A stretch of DNA of 64,000 nucleotides from Amycolatopsis sp. cg9 (lineage in GTDB: Bacteria > Actinomycetota > Actinomycetes > Mycobacteriales > Pseudonocardiaceae), in assembly GCF_041346945.1 (NCBI RefSeq), contig NZ_CP166850.1:4030001-4094000 (forward strand). Direction: 5' to 3'. Both the position numbers and the translations under genes were made by a program. A model generated the notes under the pieces. It did no database searches, had not been told where the DNA came from, and saw only the letters and a list, made by a program, of their open reading frames with translations. Shown in pieces: positions 50,228 through 58,296 of the stretch. Positions within the stretch are counted from its first letter, which is position 1. Each line of letters begins with the position of its first letter.

Positions 50228-51013
50228 ATGGCCCGGCACGAACGCTTGAGCACCCTGCTGGACATGCTGGGGCAGCGGGAAAAGATCGACGTCGAGGACG
50301 TGGCCGCGGAGCTCGACGTCTCCGCCGCCACGATCCGCCGCGACCTCGACCACCTCGCCGAACAGCAGCTGCTCACCCGCACCCGCGGCGGCGCGGTCGC
50401 CAACGACCTCGCCTACGACCTGCCGCTGCGCTACAAGACCGCGCGGCACGTGCCGGAGAAGCAGCGGATCAGCACCGCCGCGGCCGCGTTCGCCGCGAAG
50501 GGCATGGTGGTCGGCCTGAACGGCGGCACCACGACCGCCGGGGTCGCACGCGCGCTGGCGATGCGCCCCGACCTGTCCGGCCGCGGCGACGCACCGGGCC
50601 TCACGGTGGTGACGAACGCCCTGAACATCGCGCACGAGCTCGCGGTCCGCCCGAACGTCAAGATCGTCGTCACCGGCGGCGTCGCGCGGCCGCAGTCGTT
50701 CGAGCTGAGCGGCCCGCTGGCCACGCGGGTCCTCAGTGAACTGACGATCGACCTGCTGTTCCTCGGCGTCGACGCGTTCGACCCGGACGCGGGCGCGTTC
50801 GCCCACCACGAGGGCGAGGCCAGCATCAACCGCCTGATGGTCGAGCGCGCCGAGCGCGTGGTCGCGGTGGCGGACGGCTCGAAACTGGGCCGCCGGGCGT
50901 TCGCGCGCATCTGTGAGACGACGCAGGTGCACGCGCTGGTCACGGACACCGACGCCGACCCGGAGGCCGTCCGCGCCTTCGAGGCCGCCGGAGTCGCGGT
51001 CCAAGCCGTCTGA
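50228..51013 (+). CDS. DeoR-family transcriptional regulator of the sugar locus
   Basis: A 261-residue repressor. The N-terminal HTH is LSTLLDMLGQREKIDVEDVA then ELDVSAATIRRDLDHLAEQQ, with LLTRTRGGAV (the DeoR signature). The effector domain is the DeoRC phosphosugar-binding fold: VVGLNGGTTTAGVARAL, LTVVTNALNIAHELA, VVTGGVARPQSFELSGPLA and LLFLGVDAFDPDAGAF. DeoR proteins of this group answer sugar phosphates such as tagatose-6-phosphate or galactosamine derivatives. AGGGAG lies eight bases before the ATG. It lies between the importer operon and the GH31 gene and probably controls both operons through the TTGYGC-type sites. Confidence 0.93.
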   Translation: MARHERLSTLLDMLGQREKIDVEDVAAELDVSAATIRRDLDHLAEQQLLTRTRGGAVANDLAYDLPLRYKTARHVPEKQRISTAAAAFAAKGMVVGLNGGTTTAGVARALAMRPDLSGRGDAPGLTVVTNALNIAHELAVRPNVKIVVTGGVARPQSFELSGPLATRVLSELTIDLLFLGVDAFDPDAGAFAHHEGEASINRLMVERAERVVAVADGSKLGRRAFARICETTQVHALVTDTDADPEAVRAFEAAGVAVQAV

Positions 51014-51025
51014 TCCCAGTTCCCC

Positions 51026-51246
51026 GCCGAAGGGCACCTTTCCCGCGTCACACGCGAGAGTCCGGCAAAGTCGGCGCCGCGCGGTCTGCCGGCGTGCGTT
51101 GCCGTGTCGCGAATGACTCATTGGGGACCTCAGAGGTCCCCAATGAGTCATTCGCGACCTTGGCGGAGCCGCTGTCGCCGGGCGGGAAGCGGCGTCCTGA
51201 CTTTGCCGGAGCCCGGGTGTCACACGCGAGGAAAGTCCCCTTCGGC
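51026..51246. repeat. Composite imperfect inverted repeat of about 220 bp
   Basis: The outer arms 51026-51080 and 51191-51246 are imperfect complements: GCCGAAGGG at the left end matches CCCCTTCGGC at the right, with CACACGCGAG-type and CCGGCAAAGTC blocks in between. They flank the perfect hairpin at 51106-51158. No coding sequence is present in the arms. Confidence 0.65.
51106..51158. repeat. Perfect 25-bp hairpin of the GCGAATGACTCA family
   Basis: The arm GTCGCGAATGACTCATTGGG and five further bases (51106-51130) is exactly complementary to 51134-51158, with a three-base loop. A related hairpin is at 54509-54557. I recall such elements as common intergenic repeats in Amycolatopsis-like genomes. 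It follows the DeoR gene by 92 bases and could terminate its transcription. Confidence 0.9.
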
Positions 51247-51264
51247 TTATGCACCTTTCGGCGG

Positions 51265-51293
51265 GTGACACTGCGCGAAGCGTGCGCTATACA
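51265..51293 (+). promoter_or_regulatory. Promoter of the GH31 gene
   Basis: GTGACA (51265-51270), 17 bases, TATACA (51288-51293). Transcription would start near 51300, just before the in-frame ATG at 51303; the preferred ATG at 51333 has GAAAGG as ribosome site. Confidence 0.7.
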
Positions 51294-51332
51294 GAGCACA
51301 TCATGCGTGTTAGTGTGCGAAAGGTGTCATTA

Positions 51333-54300
51333 ATGAGCAGACTTGCGCAATCGCTCAGTTGTCTGGCCGCGGTCGCCGCCCTCGGGCTGGCGCCCAGCGC
51401 GGCCTACGCGGATCCCTCGCCGTCGGCCGGCAGCCTCGGCGACCTGACCGGCATTTCCGCCGACGGCCCGGTAGTCACGCTGAAGTCGGGAGCCGCGGCG
51501 GTGCGCGTGAGCTTCCCGGCCGAGAGCGCCGTCCGGGTGTGGCTCGCCCCCGACGGGACGTTCACCGATCCGGCGGGTGACAAGATCGTCCTGCCGAAGA
51601 CCGCGACCCCTGCGACGCCCCAGCGCGTCGACAAGGGCGCCTACTGGGCCATTTCGACGCCCAAGGCGACCCTGCGGGCCTACAAGCACCCGCTGAAGTT
51701 CGCCCTCTACGACGGCGCCGACCGCACGCAGCGGTGGGCCGAGTCCGCGCCGCTGTCCTGGACCGGCACCACGACCACGCAGACCCTGGCCCGGACCGCG
51801 GCCGAGCAGTTCGTCGGCGGCGGCGAGCAGAACGGCCGGTTCAGCCACCGCGACCAGACCATCAAGATCTTCGCCGACGACAACTGGAACGACGGCGGCG
51901 CGCCCAACTCGCAGCCGTTCTACGCCTCGACCGCGGGCTACGGCGTGCTGCGCAACACCTTCGCGCCCGGCAGCTACTCCTTCACGTCCCCGGTGAAGAC
52001 CACGCACGACGAGCGCCGCTTCGACGCCACCTACGTCGTCGGCACCGGCCTCAAGGACGTCGTCTCGGGGTACACCGACCTCGTCGGGAAGCCGTTCCTG
52101 CCGCCGATCTACGGGCTCGAAACCGGCGACTCCGACTGCTACCTGCACAACGCCAACCGCGGGGAGCGGCACACGCTCGACGCGGTGAAGATCGCCGACG
52201 GCTACACGCAGAACGGCATGCCGAACGGCTGGATGCTGGTCAACGACGGCTACGGCTGCGGCTACGAAAACCTGCAGCAGACCGGCGAAGGCCTGCGGAA
52301 GAACACCATGCAGCTGGGCCTCTGGACCGAGGACGGCGTGCCGAACCAGGCCGAGGAGGTCAAGGCCGGCGTGCGGGTGCGCAAGCTGGACGTCGCCTGG
52401 GTCGGCCCGGGCTACCAGTTCGCGCTCGACGCCTGCGACACCGCCTACAAGGGCATCGAAGACAACAGCGACGCCCGCGGGTTCGTCTGGCAGCCGGTGA
52501 GCTGGGCCGGCGCGCAGCGCTGCGGCGTGCTGTGGAGCGGCGACCAGGCCGGCTCCTACGACTACATCAAGTGGCAGATCCCGACGTACGCGGGCGCCAC
52601 GACGTCCGGCATCGCCTACAACACCGGCGACATCGACGGCATCTTCGGCGGCAGCCCGCAGACCTACGTCCGCGACCTGCAGTGGAAGACGTTCCTGCCG
52701 ACGGCGATGACGATGGACGGCTGGGCGTCGTCGGACAAGCAGCCGTGGCGCCAGGGCGAGCCCTACACCTCGATCAACCGCAAGTACCTGCTGCTCAAGG
52801 AACGGCTGCTGCCCTACACCTACAGCTATTCGGCGCAGGCGCACCAGACCGGCGTCGGCCAGGTCCGGCCGCTGGCGCTGGAGTACCCGGACGACCCGAA
52901 CGTGTGGACCGACAAGGCGAAGTACGAGTTCCTCTCCGGCACCGACTTCCTCGTCGCGCCGGTGTACGAAAAGGCCAACGTGCGCAACGGCATCTACCTG
53001 CCCAAGGGTACGTGGGTGGACTACTGGAGCGGCAAGACCTACACCGGACCCACCACAGTGGACGGCTACGACGCCCCGCTCGACACGCTGCCGCTGTTCG
53101 TCCGCGCCGGGGCCGTCGTCCCGATGTGGGCCGAGGGCACGAAGTCGTGGCAGACCCGCGACAAGGGCGAGCTCGACCTCGACGTCTACCCGTGGGGCAA
53201 GGGGAGCTTCACGCTCACCGAGGACGACGGCGTGACCCGCGGCTACCAGCGCGGCGAGCAGGCGAAGCAGACGTTCACCGTCGACGCGCCGCAGTCCGGC
53301 CCGGGTGCGGTGACCGTCGGGATCGGCGCGAGCACCGGCACCTACCCGGGCAAGCCGGCCGCGCGGAACTACCTGCTGACCGTCCACACGGGATCGAAGC
53401 CCGGCGTCGTCCAGGCGGGCACCACGGTGCTGCGCCAGTACGGCAGCAAGGCCGAGCTCGACCGGGCGTCGTCCGGCTGGTGGTACGACCCGGCCGGCAA
53501 GGGCGTCGTGCGCGTCAAGACGGGGCAGCTCGGCGCGGGCGAGCGCCAGGACGTCCGCCTGTCCGGCACCAGCGCGGTCGGCGGCTTCTTCCCCGAGGAC
53601 GACAACGGCTCGGTGGCGCTGACCGTGCCGCCGGTGGCCGCGCCGGGCCAGGCCGTGACCGGCACGCTCGGGTTCACCAACGGCACCCCGCTGCCGGTGC
53701 GGGACGTGCGGCTTTCCGTGCAGGGCACCGGCTTCCGGGCCGACGTCCCGGCCGCGCCGAAGCTCGTCCTGCCCGGGCAGACGGTGCGGGTCCCGGTCAA
53801 GCTGACCCCGGACGCCGGGCTGAAACCGGCGGACTACCAGGTCACGGCCACCGCGTCGTACCAGGCCAGGCTGGGCGCGCACCAGGCCGCGGACTCGGCC
53901 ACCGTCACCGTCCCGTACGCCACGTTGGCCGCGGCCTACGGCAACGTCGGCGTCACGGACGCGGCGCACGCGACGGCGGGCGACCTCGACGGCGGCGGCA
54001 GCAGCTTCCGCGCCGAGGGCTTGGCGGAAGCGGGCCTGAAGCCGGGCGCGGCGTTCACCGCGAACGGCGCCACGCTCACCTGGCCGGACGCCGGCACCGG
54101 CAAGGCGGACAACGCCGTGGCCGCCGGCCAGACGATCGCGGTGCGCGGCACCGGCACGAAGCTGGTGCTCGCCGGTACCGGCACGGGAACGGCCAAGGGC
54201 ACGGTGTTCGTCCAGTACGCGGACGGCAGCACGAGCCAGGCCGACGTCGGCGTCCCGAACTGGTGCTGCGCCGACCCGGCCCAGTACGGCGCGACGACCG

Positions 54301-54464
54301 TCGCGACCGTGCTGGGCAAGAACACCCGCACCGGCCCGGCGTACCCGACGACGCCGTACCGGGTGTTCGCGAACTCCGTCCCGCTGACCGCGGGCAAGGA
54401 GGTCGTGGCGGTGACGCTGCCGTCGAACTCGGCACTGCACGTGTTCGCGACCGGCATCGCCTGA
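51333..54464 (+). CDS. Secreted GH31 glycosidase (candidate alpha-N-acetylgalactosaminidase)
   Basis: A 1043-residue secreted enzyme. The signal peptide (MSRLAQSLSCLAAVAALGLA, ending AAYAD) is followed by the GH31 N-terminal beta domain and a TIM barrel. The barrel has the nucleophile Asp near 353 in VRKLDVAWVG and acid/base Asp near 404 in VLWSGDQAGSYD, and also GEQNGRFSHR and LPTAMTMDGWASSD. A NEW3-like domain (GTLGFTNGTPLPVRDVRLSV) lies near 770-860 and a further beta domain ends the protein. The sequence differs from alpha-glucosidase/xylosidase GH31 at the barrel motifs. Its linkage to AgaS/KbaY/LacC-like genes suggests the alpha-GalNAc-specific group, which is inference. An upstream ATG at 51303 is possible. 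Confidence 0.85.
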   Translation: MSRLAQSLSCLAAVAALGLAPSAAYADPSPSAGSLGDLTGISADGPVVTLKSGAAAVRVSFPAESAVRVWLAPDGTFTDPAGDKIVLPKTATPATPQRVDKGAYWAISTPKATLRAYKHPLKFALYDGADRTQRWAESAPLSWTGTTTTQTLARTAAEQFVGGGEQNGRFSHRDQTIKIFADDNWNDGGAPNSQPFYASTAGYGVLRNTFAPGSYSFTSPVKTTHDERRFDATYVVGTGLKDVVSGYTDLVGKPFLPPIYGLETGDSDCYLHNANRGERHTLDAVKIADGYTQNGMPNGWMLVNDGYGCGYENLQQTGEGLRKNTMQLGLWTEDGVPNQAEEVKAGVRVRKLDVAWVGPGYQFALDACDTAYKGIEDNSDARGFVWQPVSWAGAQRCGVLWSGDQAGSYDYIKWQIPTYAGATTSGIAYNTGDIDGIFGGSPQTYVRDLQWKTFLPTAMTMDGWASSDKQPWRQGEPYTSINRKYLLLKERLLPYTYSYSAQAHQTGVGQVRPLALEYPDDPNVWTDKAKYEFLSGTDFLVAPVYEKANVRNGIYLPKGTWVDYWSGKTYTGPTTVDGYDAPLDTLPLFVRAGAVVPMWAEGTKSWQTRDKGELDLDVYPWGKGSFTLTEDDGVTRGYQRGEQAKQTFTVDAPQSGPGAVTVGIGASTGTYPGKPAARNYLLTVHTGSKPGVVQAGTTVLRQYGSKAELDRASSGWWYDPAGKGVVRVKTGQLGAGERQDVRLSGTSAVGGFFPEDDNGSVALTVPPVAAPGQAVTGTLGFTNGTPLPVRDVRLSVQGTGFRADVPAAPKLVLPGQTVRVPVKLTPDAGLKPADYQVTATASYQARLGAHQAADSATVTVPYATLAAAYGNVGVTDAAHATAGDLDGGGSSFRAEGLAEAGLKPGAAFTANGATLTWPDAGTGKADNAVAAGQTIAVRGTGTKLVLAGTGTGTAKGTVFVQYADGSTSQADVGVPNWCCADPAQYGATTVATVLGKNTRTGPAYPTTPYRVFANSVPLTAGKEVVAVTLPSNSALHVFATGIA

Positions 54465-54508
54465 GGAAGGGGCGCAGTCCGTCTCGCACGGACGGCGCCC
54501 CCGCCTGC

Positions 54509-54557
54509 CGCGAATGACTCAGTGGGGGCCTCCGCGGTCCCCACTGAGTCATTCGCG
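54509..54557. repeat. Second GCGAATGACTCA-family hairpin
   Basis: Arms of 22 bases (54509-54530 and 54536-54557) differ from perfect complementarity at one position, with a five-base loop. The outer sequence CGCGAATGACTCA is shared with the 51106 element. It lies 45 bases after the GH31 stop and may act as its terminator. Confidence 0.85.
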
Positions 54558-54699
54558 ACGTCCGGACGCTCCCCCCACCGAGCGCCCGAGCCACCGCCGT
54601 CCGGTCGCCAGAAGTTCACCGGACCGGCACCTTCCCGATCCCCTCCGGGCGAAGCGCACCGGCCACCATTCCCGTGCCCGTACGAGACGAGGAGGTTCC

Positions 54700-55104
54700 G
54701 TGCCCGCCCAGACGCTTTCCCGGACCGCGCAGCGGTTCGCCGTGACCGTCACCGCGGTGGCCGCCGCGCTCGGTGTCAGCACCGCCGTCGCCGATGCCGC
54801 CGTCTACAGCTCCTGCACGCAGTCCCGCTGCGCCGACGCCCGCACGGCCAAGACGACCTGGCAGGGCAAGGGGTACCCCGGCACCCGCGGCTGGTACGAC
54901 TGGCCCGGCGGCAAGTGCAACTACGCCGGCGGCACCTACCAGAACCGCGAGGGCGAGCTCCCGGCCGGCCATTCCTTCCGCGAGTTCGACGTCTACCCGC
55001 GCACCTGCGGCGCGGCCCGCGACGCCTACCGGATCGTGGTCGACCTGACCAGCAGCGTCGTGTACTTCTCGCCGAACCACTACACGGACTTCTACCGGCT
55101 CTGA
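54700..55104 (+). CDS. Secreted guanyl-specific ribonuclease (N1/T1/barnase superfamily)
   Basis: A 134-residue precursor. The signal peptide (RFAVTVTAVAAALGVSTAVA, ending DAAV) is followed by a mature part with KTTWQGKGYPGTRGWYDWPG, a core GGTYQNREGELPAGHSFREFDVYP (catalytic Glu in REFDVYP), RDAYRIVVDLTSSVVYFSPNHYTDFYRL with the catalytic His in NHYTDF, and an Arg before it. These are the signature elements of microbial guanyl RNases. Four cysteines probably form two disulphides. GGAGG lies four bases before the GTG start. No barstar-like inhibitor gene is nearby; secretion through Sec protects the producer. It overlaps the convergent peptidase gene by 13 bases. Confidence 0.88.
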   Translation: MPAQTLSRTAQRFAVTVTAVAAALGVSTAVADAAVYSSCTQSRCADARTAKTTWQGKGYPGTRGWYDWPGGKCNYAGGTYQNREGELPAGHSFREFDVYPRTCGAARDAYRIVVDLTSSVVYFSPNHYTDFYRL

Positions 55105-56528
55105 GCCGCGCAGTACGTGTCGCCCGGCCGCTTGCCGCTCACCAGGTACTCGGTCACGAGCGTCTTCCCGCACTCGCCGGCCGTGAACGGGTAGGCGCCG
55201 TGCCCGCCCTGGTCGATCGTGATCATCCGGGCGCGCTCGCCGAACGCCGCGCGCAGCTTGCGGGCTCCGGACAACGGCGTCCCGGGGTCACGCTGGTTCT
55301 GCACCATCAGCACGTTCGCCGGGCCGTGGCCGGTGATCCGCACCTGCGGCTCGGCCGGCGGGGCCCAGTACGCGCACGCCCCGATGTTCGCGCTGGCCGC
55401 GCCGAGCAGCGGGTAGCGGATCCGGTCGACGGCGACGTCGACCTGGTAGCTGGCGATCGACCGCGGCCACGCCGAGTCGCCGCAGATCACCGCGAACCGG
55501 GACGCCAGCAGGTTTTCCACCCCGGTCACCGGCGCCTGCGGCGGCTTCGGGGCCCGGCCCTGGTCGAGCCCCTGCCAGTCCTTGGCGAGCTGGGTCAGGT
55601 CCGTCACGTACAGGCCTTCGAACGTCAGGCCGCGGAACACCGAGCCGGTGACGCCCTCGATCGGTTCGCGGTCCAGCCGCGCCGCCAGCTCGTGGAACTT
55701 GGCCGTCACCTGCGCCGGCGTGGTGCCGAGCCCGTACTCCGGGTGCGCCGCCGCGAAGGCCGCGAAATCCGGGAACCGGTCCTCCATGCCCCGCCCGAAC
55801 CCGCGCATCGCGTCGATGTCGTAGCCGCCCGGCCCGAGACTGCTGTCCAGCACGAACCGGTCGCTGCGCTCGGGGAACAGCGTCGTGTAGACCGCGCCGA
55901 GGTACGTGCCGTAGGACGCGCCGAGGAAGGACACCTTCGACTCGCCGAGCGCCGTGCGGATGCGGTCCATGTCCCGCGCGGTGTTCGCCGTGGTGACGTA
56001 CGGCAGCATCGACCCGGTCTTCGCCTCGGCGCACTGCTTGGCTTCCTGCTTCGCCAGCGCGGCCTGCTTCACGACGTCGGCCGGCCCGTTCGCGTACGGC
56101 AGGTTGCCGACCGCGATCTGCTCCGGCGTCAGGTCGCAGGTCACCGGTGTGCTGTGCGCGACCCCGCGCGGGTCGAAACCGACGATGTCGTAGGAGTCGA
56201 GCACGTCCTGCGGCAGTTTCACGTACTTCAGCAGCTGCGGGTAGTCCAGGCCACCGCCGCCGGGACCGCCCGGGTTGGTCAGCAGCACACCCCGCCGCTT
56301 CTCCGGGTTCTTGCTCGGCAGGCGGGACACGGCGACGTCGATCGTGCGCCCGCCCGGATCCCGGTAGTCCAGCGGGACTTTCAGGGTCGTGCACTGCAGG
56401 TCCGGCGTCGGGAACGCCCCGGCCGGGCACGGTCCCCAGTCCAGGGTGGCCGGTGCGGCGGAAGCCGCGGGGACGACGGTCGTCGCGCCGGCCACGGCGA
56501 TCGCGACGGCCAGGAAGGTCTTGCGCAT
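55092..56528 (-). CDS. Secreted S33-type alpha/beta hydrolase (tripeptidyl aminopeptidase-like)
   Basis: A 478-residue secreted hydrolase: signal peptide MRKTFLAVAIAVAGATTVVP, ending ASAAP, then LDWGPCPAG and CTTLKVPLDYRDPGGRTIDV. The oxyanion loop is LLTNPGGPGGGGLDYP, YDIVGFDPRGVAHSTPVTC follows, and the nucleophile elbow is LGASYGTYLGA. The C-terminal TAP-like domain contains VLMVQNQRDPGTPLSGARKL (acid) and DQGGHGAYPF (His). This is the SlpD/SlpE/Tap group of streptomycetes, which removes tripeptides from secreted proteins. AAAGGA precedes the ATG at 56528. Confidence 0.92.
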   Translation of the reverse strand: MRKTFLAVAIAVAGATTVVPAASAAPATLDWGPCPAGAFPTPDLQCTTLKVPLDYRDPGGRTIDVAVSRLPSKNPEKRRGVLLTNPGGPGGGGLDYPQLLKYVKLPQDVLDSYDIVGFDPRGVAHSTPVTCDLTPEQIAVGNLPYANGPADVVKQAALAKQEAKQCAEAKTGSMLPYVTTANTARDMDRIRTALGESKVSFLGASYGTYLGAVYTTLFPERSDRFVLDSSLGPGGYDIDAMRGFGRGMEDRFPDFAAFAAAHPEYGLGTTPAQVTAKFHELAARLDREPIEGVTGSVFRGLTFEGLYVTDLTQLAKDWQGLDQGRAPKPPQAPVTGVENLLASRFAVICGDSAWPRSIASYQVDVAVDRIRYPLLGAASANIGACAYWAPPAEPQVRITGHGPANVLMVQNQRDPGTPLSGARKLRAAFGERARMITIDQGGHGAYPFTAGECGKTLVTEYLVSGKRPGDTYCAAQSR

Positions 56529-56554
56529 CGGATTTCCTTTCGTTCGCACCGCTT

Positions 56555-57274
56555 TCAGCGGCGCGGTTCCCAGCGGAAGAGCCGCGTCGCCAGCACGACC
56601 GCGACGAAGACCCAGGCCAAGGTCGGGGCGAACAGGACCAGCGAATCGGCGACCGGGCGGCCGCCGTTCCACGCGTCGAGCACCAGCTCGGCCGCGGAAC
56701 CACCGGGCAGCAGGCGCTTGAGCAGCGTCAGCTCGCCGGTGCCGGTGAGGCCGACCCAGCCGGCCACGGCGATCACGCCGAGGCTGATCGGCAGCGTGGT
56801 CACCTGCGCGTGTTCCGGCGAATTCGTCAGCCCGGCCGTGGCCAGGCCCAGCGCGAGCATCATGACCACGGTGGCCACGACGGCCGCGGCCAGCAGGAGC
56901 GGGTTCGCCGGCTTGCCGGTGACCACGGCCAGCACGGCGAGCAGCACGGCGATCTGGACCACCGCGATCGCGGTGACCGGCAGCAGCAGCCCGCCGAGGA
57001 TCCCGGCGTCACCGGCCGCGGTCGAGCGCAGGCGCTTGAGGAACAGGTTCTGGCGGCGGGCGGCCAGCGTCGTCACCGTGGTGGTGTAGAGGCCGATGCC
57101 CAGCACGAAGAACAACGTCAGCGTCGCGATGTAGCCGAGGCTGCCCACTTCGGCGAACACGTCGTGCCGGGCGATGAAGAACGCGCTGAGCGCGGCCGGC
57201 AGCACCAGGGCGGTGACCAGGACGAGCCGGTTCCGGAAGAGCTGGATCAGCTCGCCGCGGGCGATCGTCAACAT
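56555..57274 (-). CDS. ABC-2 type transporter permease (DrrB-like)
   Basis: A 239-residue permease with six hydrophobic helices. It starts MLTIARGELIQLFRNRLVLV, the usual short amphipathic N terminus of ABC-2 permeases, and continues with IATLTLFFVLGIGLYTTTVT, TLAARRQNLFLKRLRSTAAG (the conserved cytosolic RxxxxLKRLR loop) and later membrane segments. It follows the ATPase gene by 16 bases. Together they should export a drug or lipid-like compound. Confidence 0.9.
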   Translation of the reverse strand: MLTIARGELIQLFRNRLVLVTALVLPAALSAFFIARHDVFAEVGSLGYIATLTLFFVLGIGLYTTTVTTLAARRQNLFLKRLRSTAAGDAGILGGLLLPVTAIAVVQIAVLLAVLAVVTGKPANPLLLAAAVVATVVMMLALGLATAGLTNSPEHAQVTTLPISLGVIAVAGWVGLTGTGELTLLKRLLPGGSAAELVLDAWNGGRPVADSLVLFAPTLAWVFVAVVLATRLFRWEPRR

Positions 57275-57290
57275 GGGGAAGGTCCTTCTC

Positions 57291-58175
57291 TCAAGAGTTT
57301 TCGATGGCGCGGAAGACGTCGTCGAGCCGCGTCGGCCCGGCCTGCAGGTCGAGCAGTTCCACGGCCTGGTCCTGCGCCCACGCGAGCAGCGTGTTGAGGT
57401 CCTTCTGCAGGCCGAAGGTCTCGACGAGGAACTTGCCGTCGGCACCGCGCGTGGCGAGCAGCGGCGGTGACGGCGCGTGCGCCGGGAGTCCGAAGTGGAT
57501 GGTCGACGGCAGCGTGCGGGTCAGCTCGGCGACGGTGCCCTCGCGGTGGAACGCGCCCTGGTGCATGAGCCCGATGCGGTCGGCGCGCTGCTGCGCTTCC
57601 TCGAGGTAGTGCGTGGTGAGCACGACGGTCGAGCCGTCTTCGCGCAGCCGGTCGACGGCGTCCCAGAGCGCGTCCCGCGACTGGATGTCGAGGCCGGTGG
57701 TGGGCTCGTCGAGGAAGACCAGCTCGGGCGTGCCGTAGACGGCGGTGGCGAAGTCGAGCCGCCGCTTCTCGCCGCCCGACAGCTGCCCGACCTTGGTGCC
57801 GGCCTTGCGGGTGAGGTCGACCACGCCGAGCACGCGCCCGACGTCGTCGTGCCGCTCGGTGAGCCGCCCGACCAGCGCGACGGTCTCGCGCACGGTCAGG
57901 TCGGCGGAGAACCCGCTCTCCTGCAGCATGATCCCCATCCGCGGGCGGACGGCGGCGCGGTCGCGGGGGTCCTTCCCGAACACCCGCACGGCACCCGAAG
58001 TGGGCGCGCGGTGCCCTTCGACCGTCTCCAGGGTCGAGGTCTTCCCGGCGCCGTTCGTGCCGAGCAGGGCGTACAGCTCCCCGCGATCCACTTGGAACGA
58101 AAGGTCTTTCACGGCGGGGAAACCGCCGTAGGTGAGGGTGAGGCGATCGACGTCGATGACCGGTGTCGTGGACAT
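57291..58175 (-). CDS. ABC transporter ATPase (DrrA/CcmA-like)
   Basis: A 294-residue ATPase: GTNGAGKTST (Walker A), MLQESGFSADLTVRE (Q-loop), QLSGGEKRRLDFATA (signature), LVFLDEPTTGLD (Walker B) and LTTHYLEEAQ (H-loop). A C-terminal domain of about 70 residues (HFGLPAHAPSPPLLATRGAD) is typical of drug-export ATPases. The ATG at 58175 (MSTTPVIDVDRLTLTYGG) is preferred to upstream in-frame starts. It is divergent from the two-component system at 58297-60023. Confidence 0.94.
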   Translation of the reverse strand: MSTTPVIDVDRLTLTYGGFPAVKDLSFQVDRGELYALLGTNGAGKTSTLETVEGHRAPTSGAVRVFGKDPRDRAAVRPRMGIMLQESGFSADLTVRETVALVGRLTERHDDVGRVLGVVDLTRKAGTKVGQLSGGEKRRLDFATAVYGTPELVFLDEPTTGLDIQSRDALWDAVDRLREDGSTVVLTTHYLEEAQQRADRIGLMHQGAFHREGTVAELTRTLPSTIHFGLPAHAPSPPLLATRGADGKFLVETFGLQKDLNTLLAWAQDQAVELLDLQAGPTRLDDVFRAIENS

Positions 58176-58296
58176 GCCCCGAATTCCAGCGCGGATCGGC
58201 ACGGCCCGGCAGTGCGGCGACGTCACCCGGATACATGACGTGGTGTCACTGGTGGTGCCCGCTCAGCCGGATACGCTCGGGTTCGTGGAGGTACCG
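58176..58296. promoter_or_regulatory. Divergent control region of exporter and two-component system
   Basis: CCGGATAC occurs as a direct repeat at 58227-58234 and 58267-58274, 40 bases apart. The sequence between them has GTGTCACTGGTGGTG. These are candidate response-regulator sites; no strong consensus promoter is visible. Confidence 0.4.

Noticed and set aside
51330..54440. 1036-codon minus-strand open frame opposite the GH31 gene
   Set aside because: Arg/Val/Gly-rich shadow frame without domains; the plus strand carries GH31 motifs and a signal peptide.
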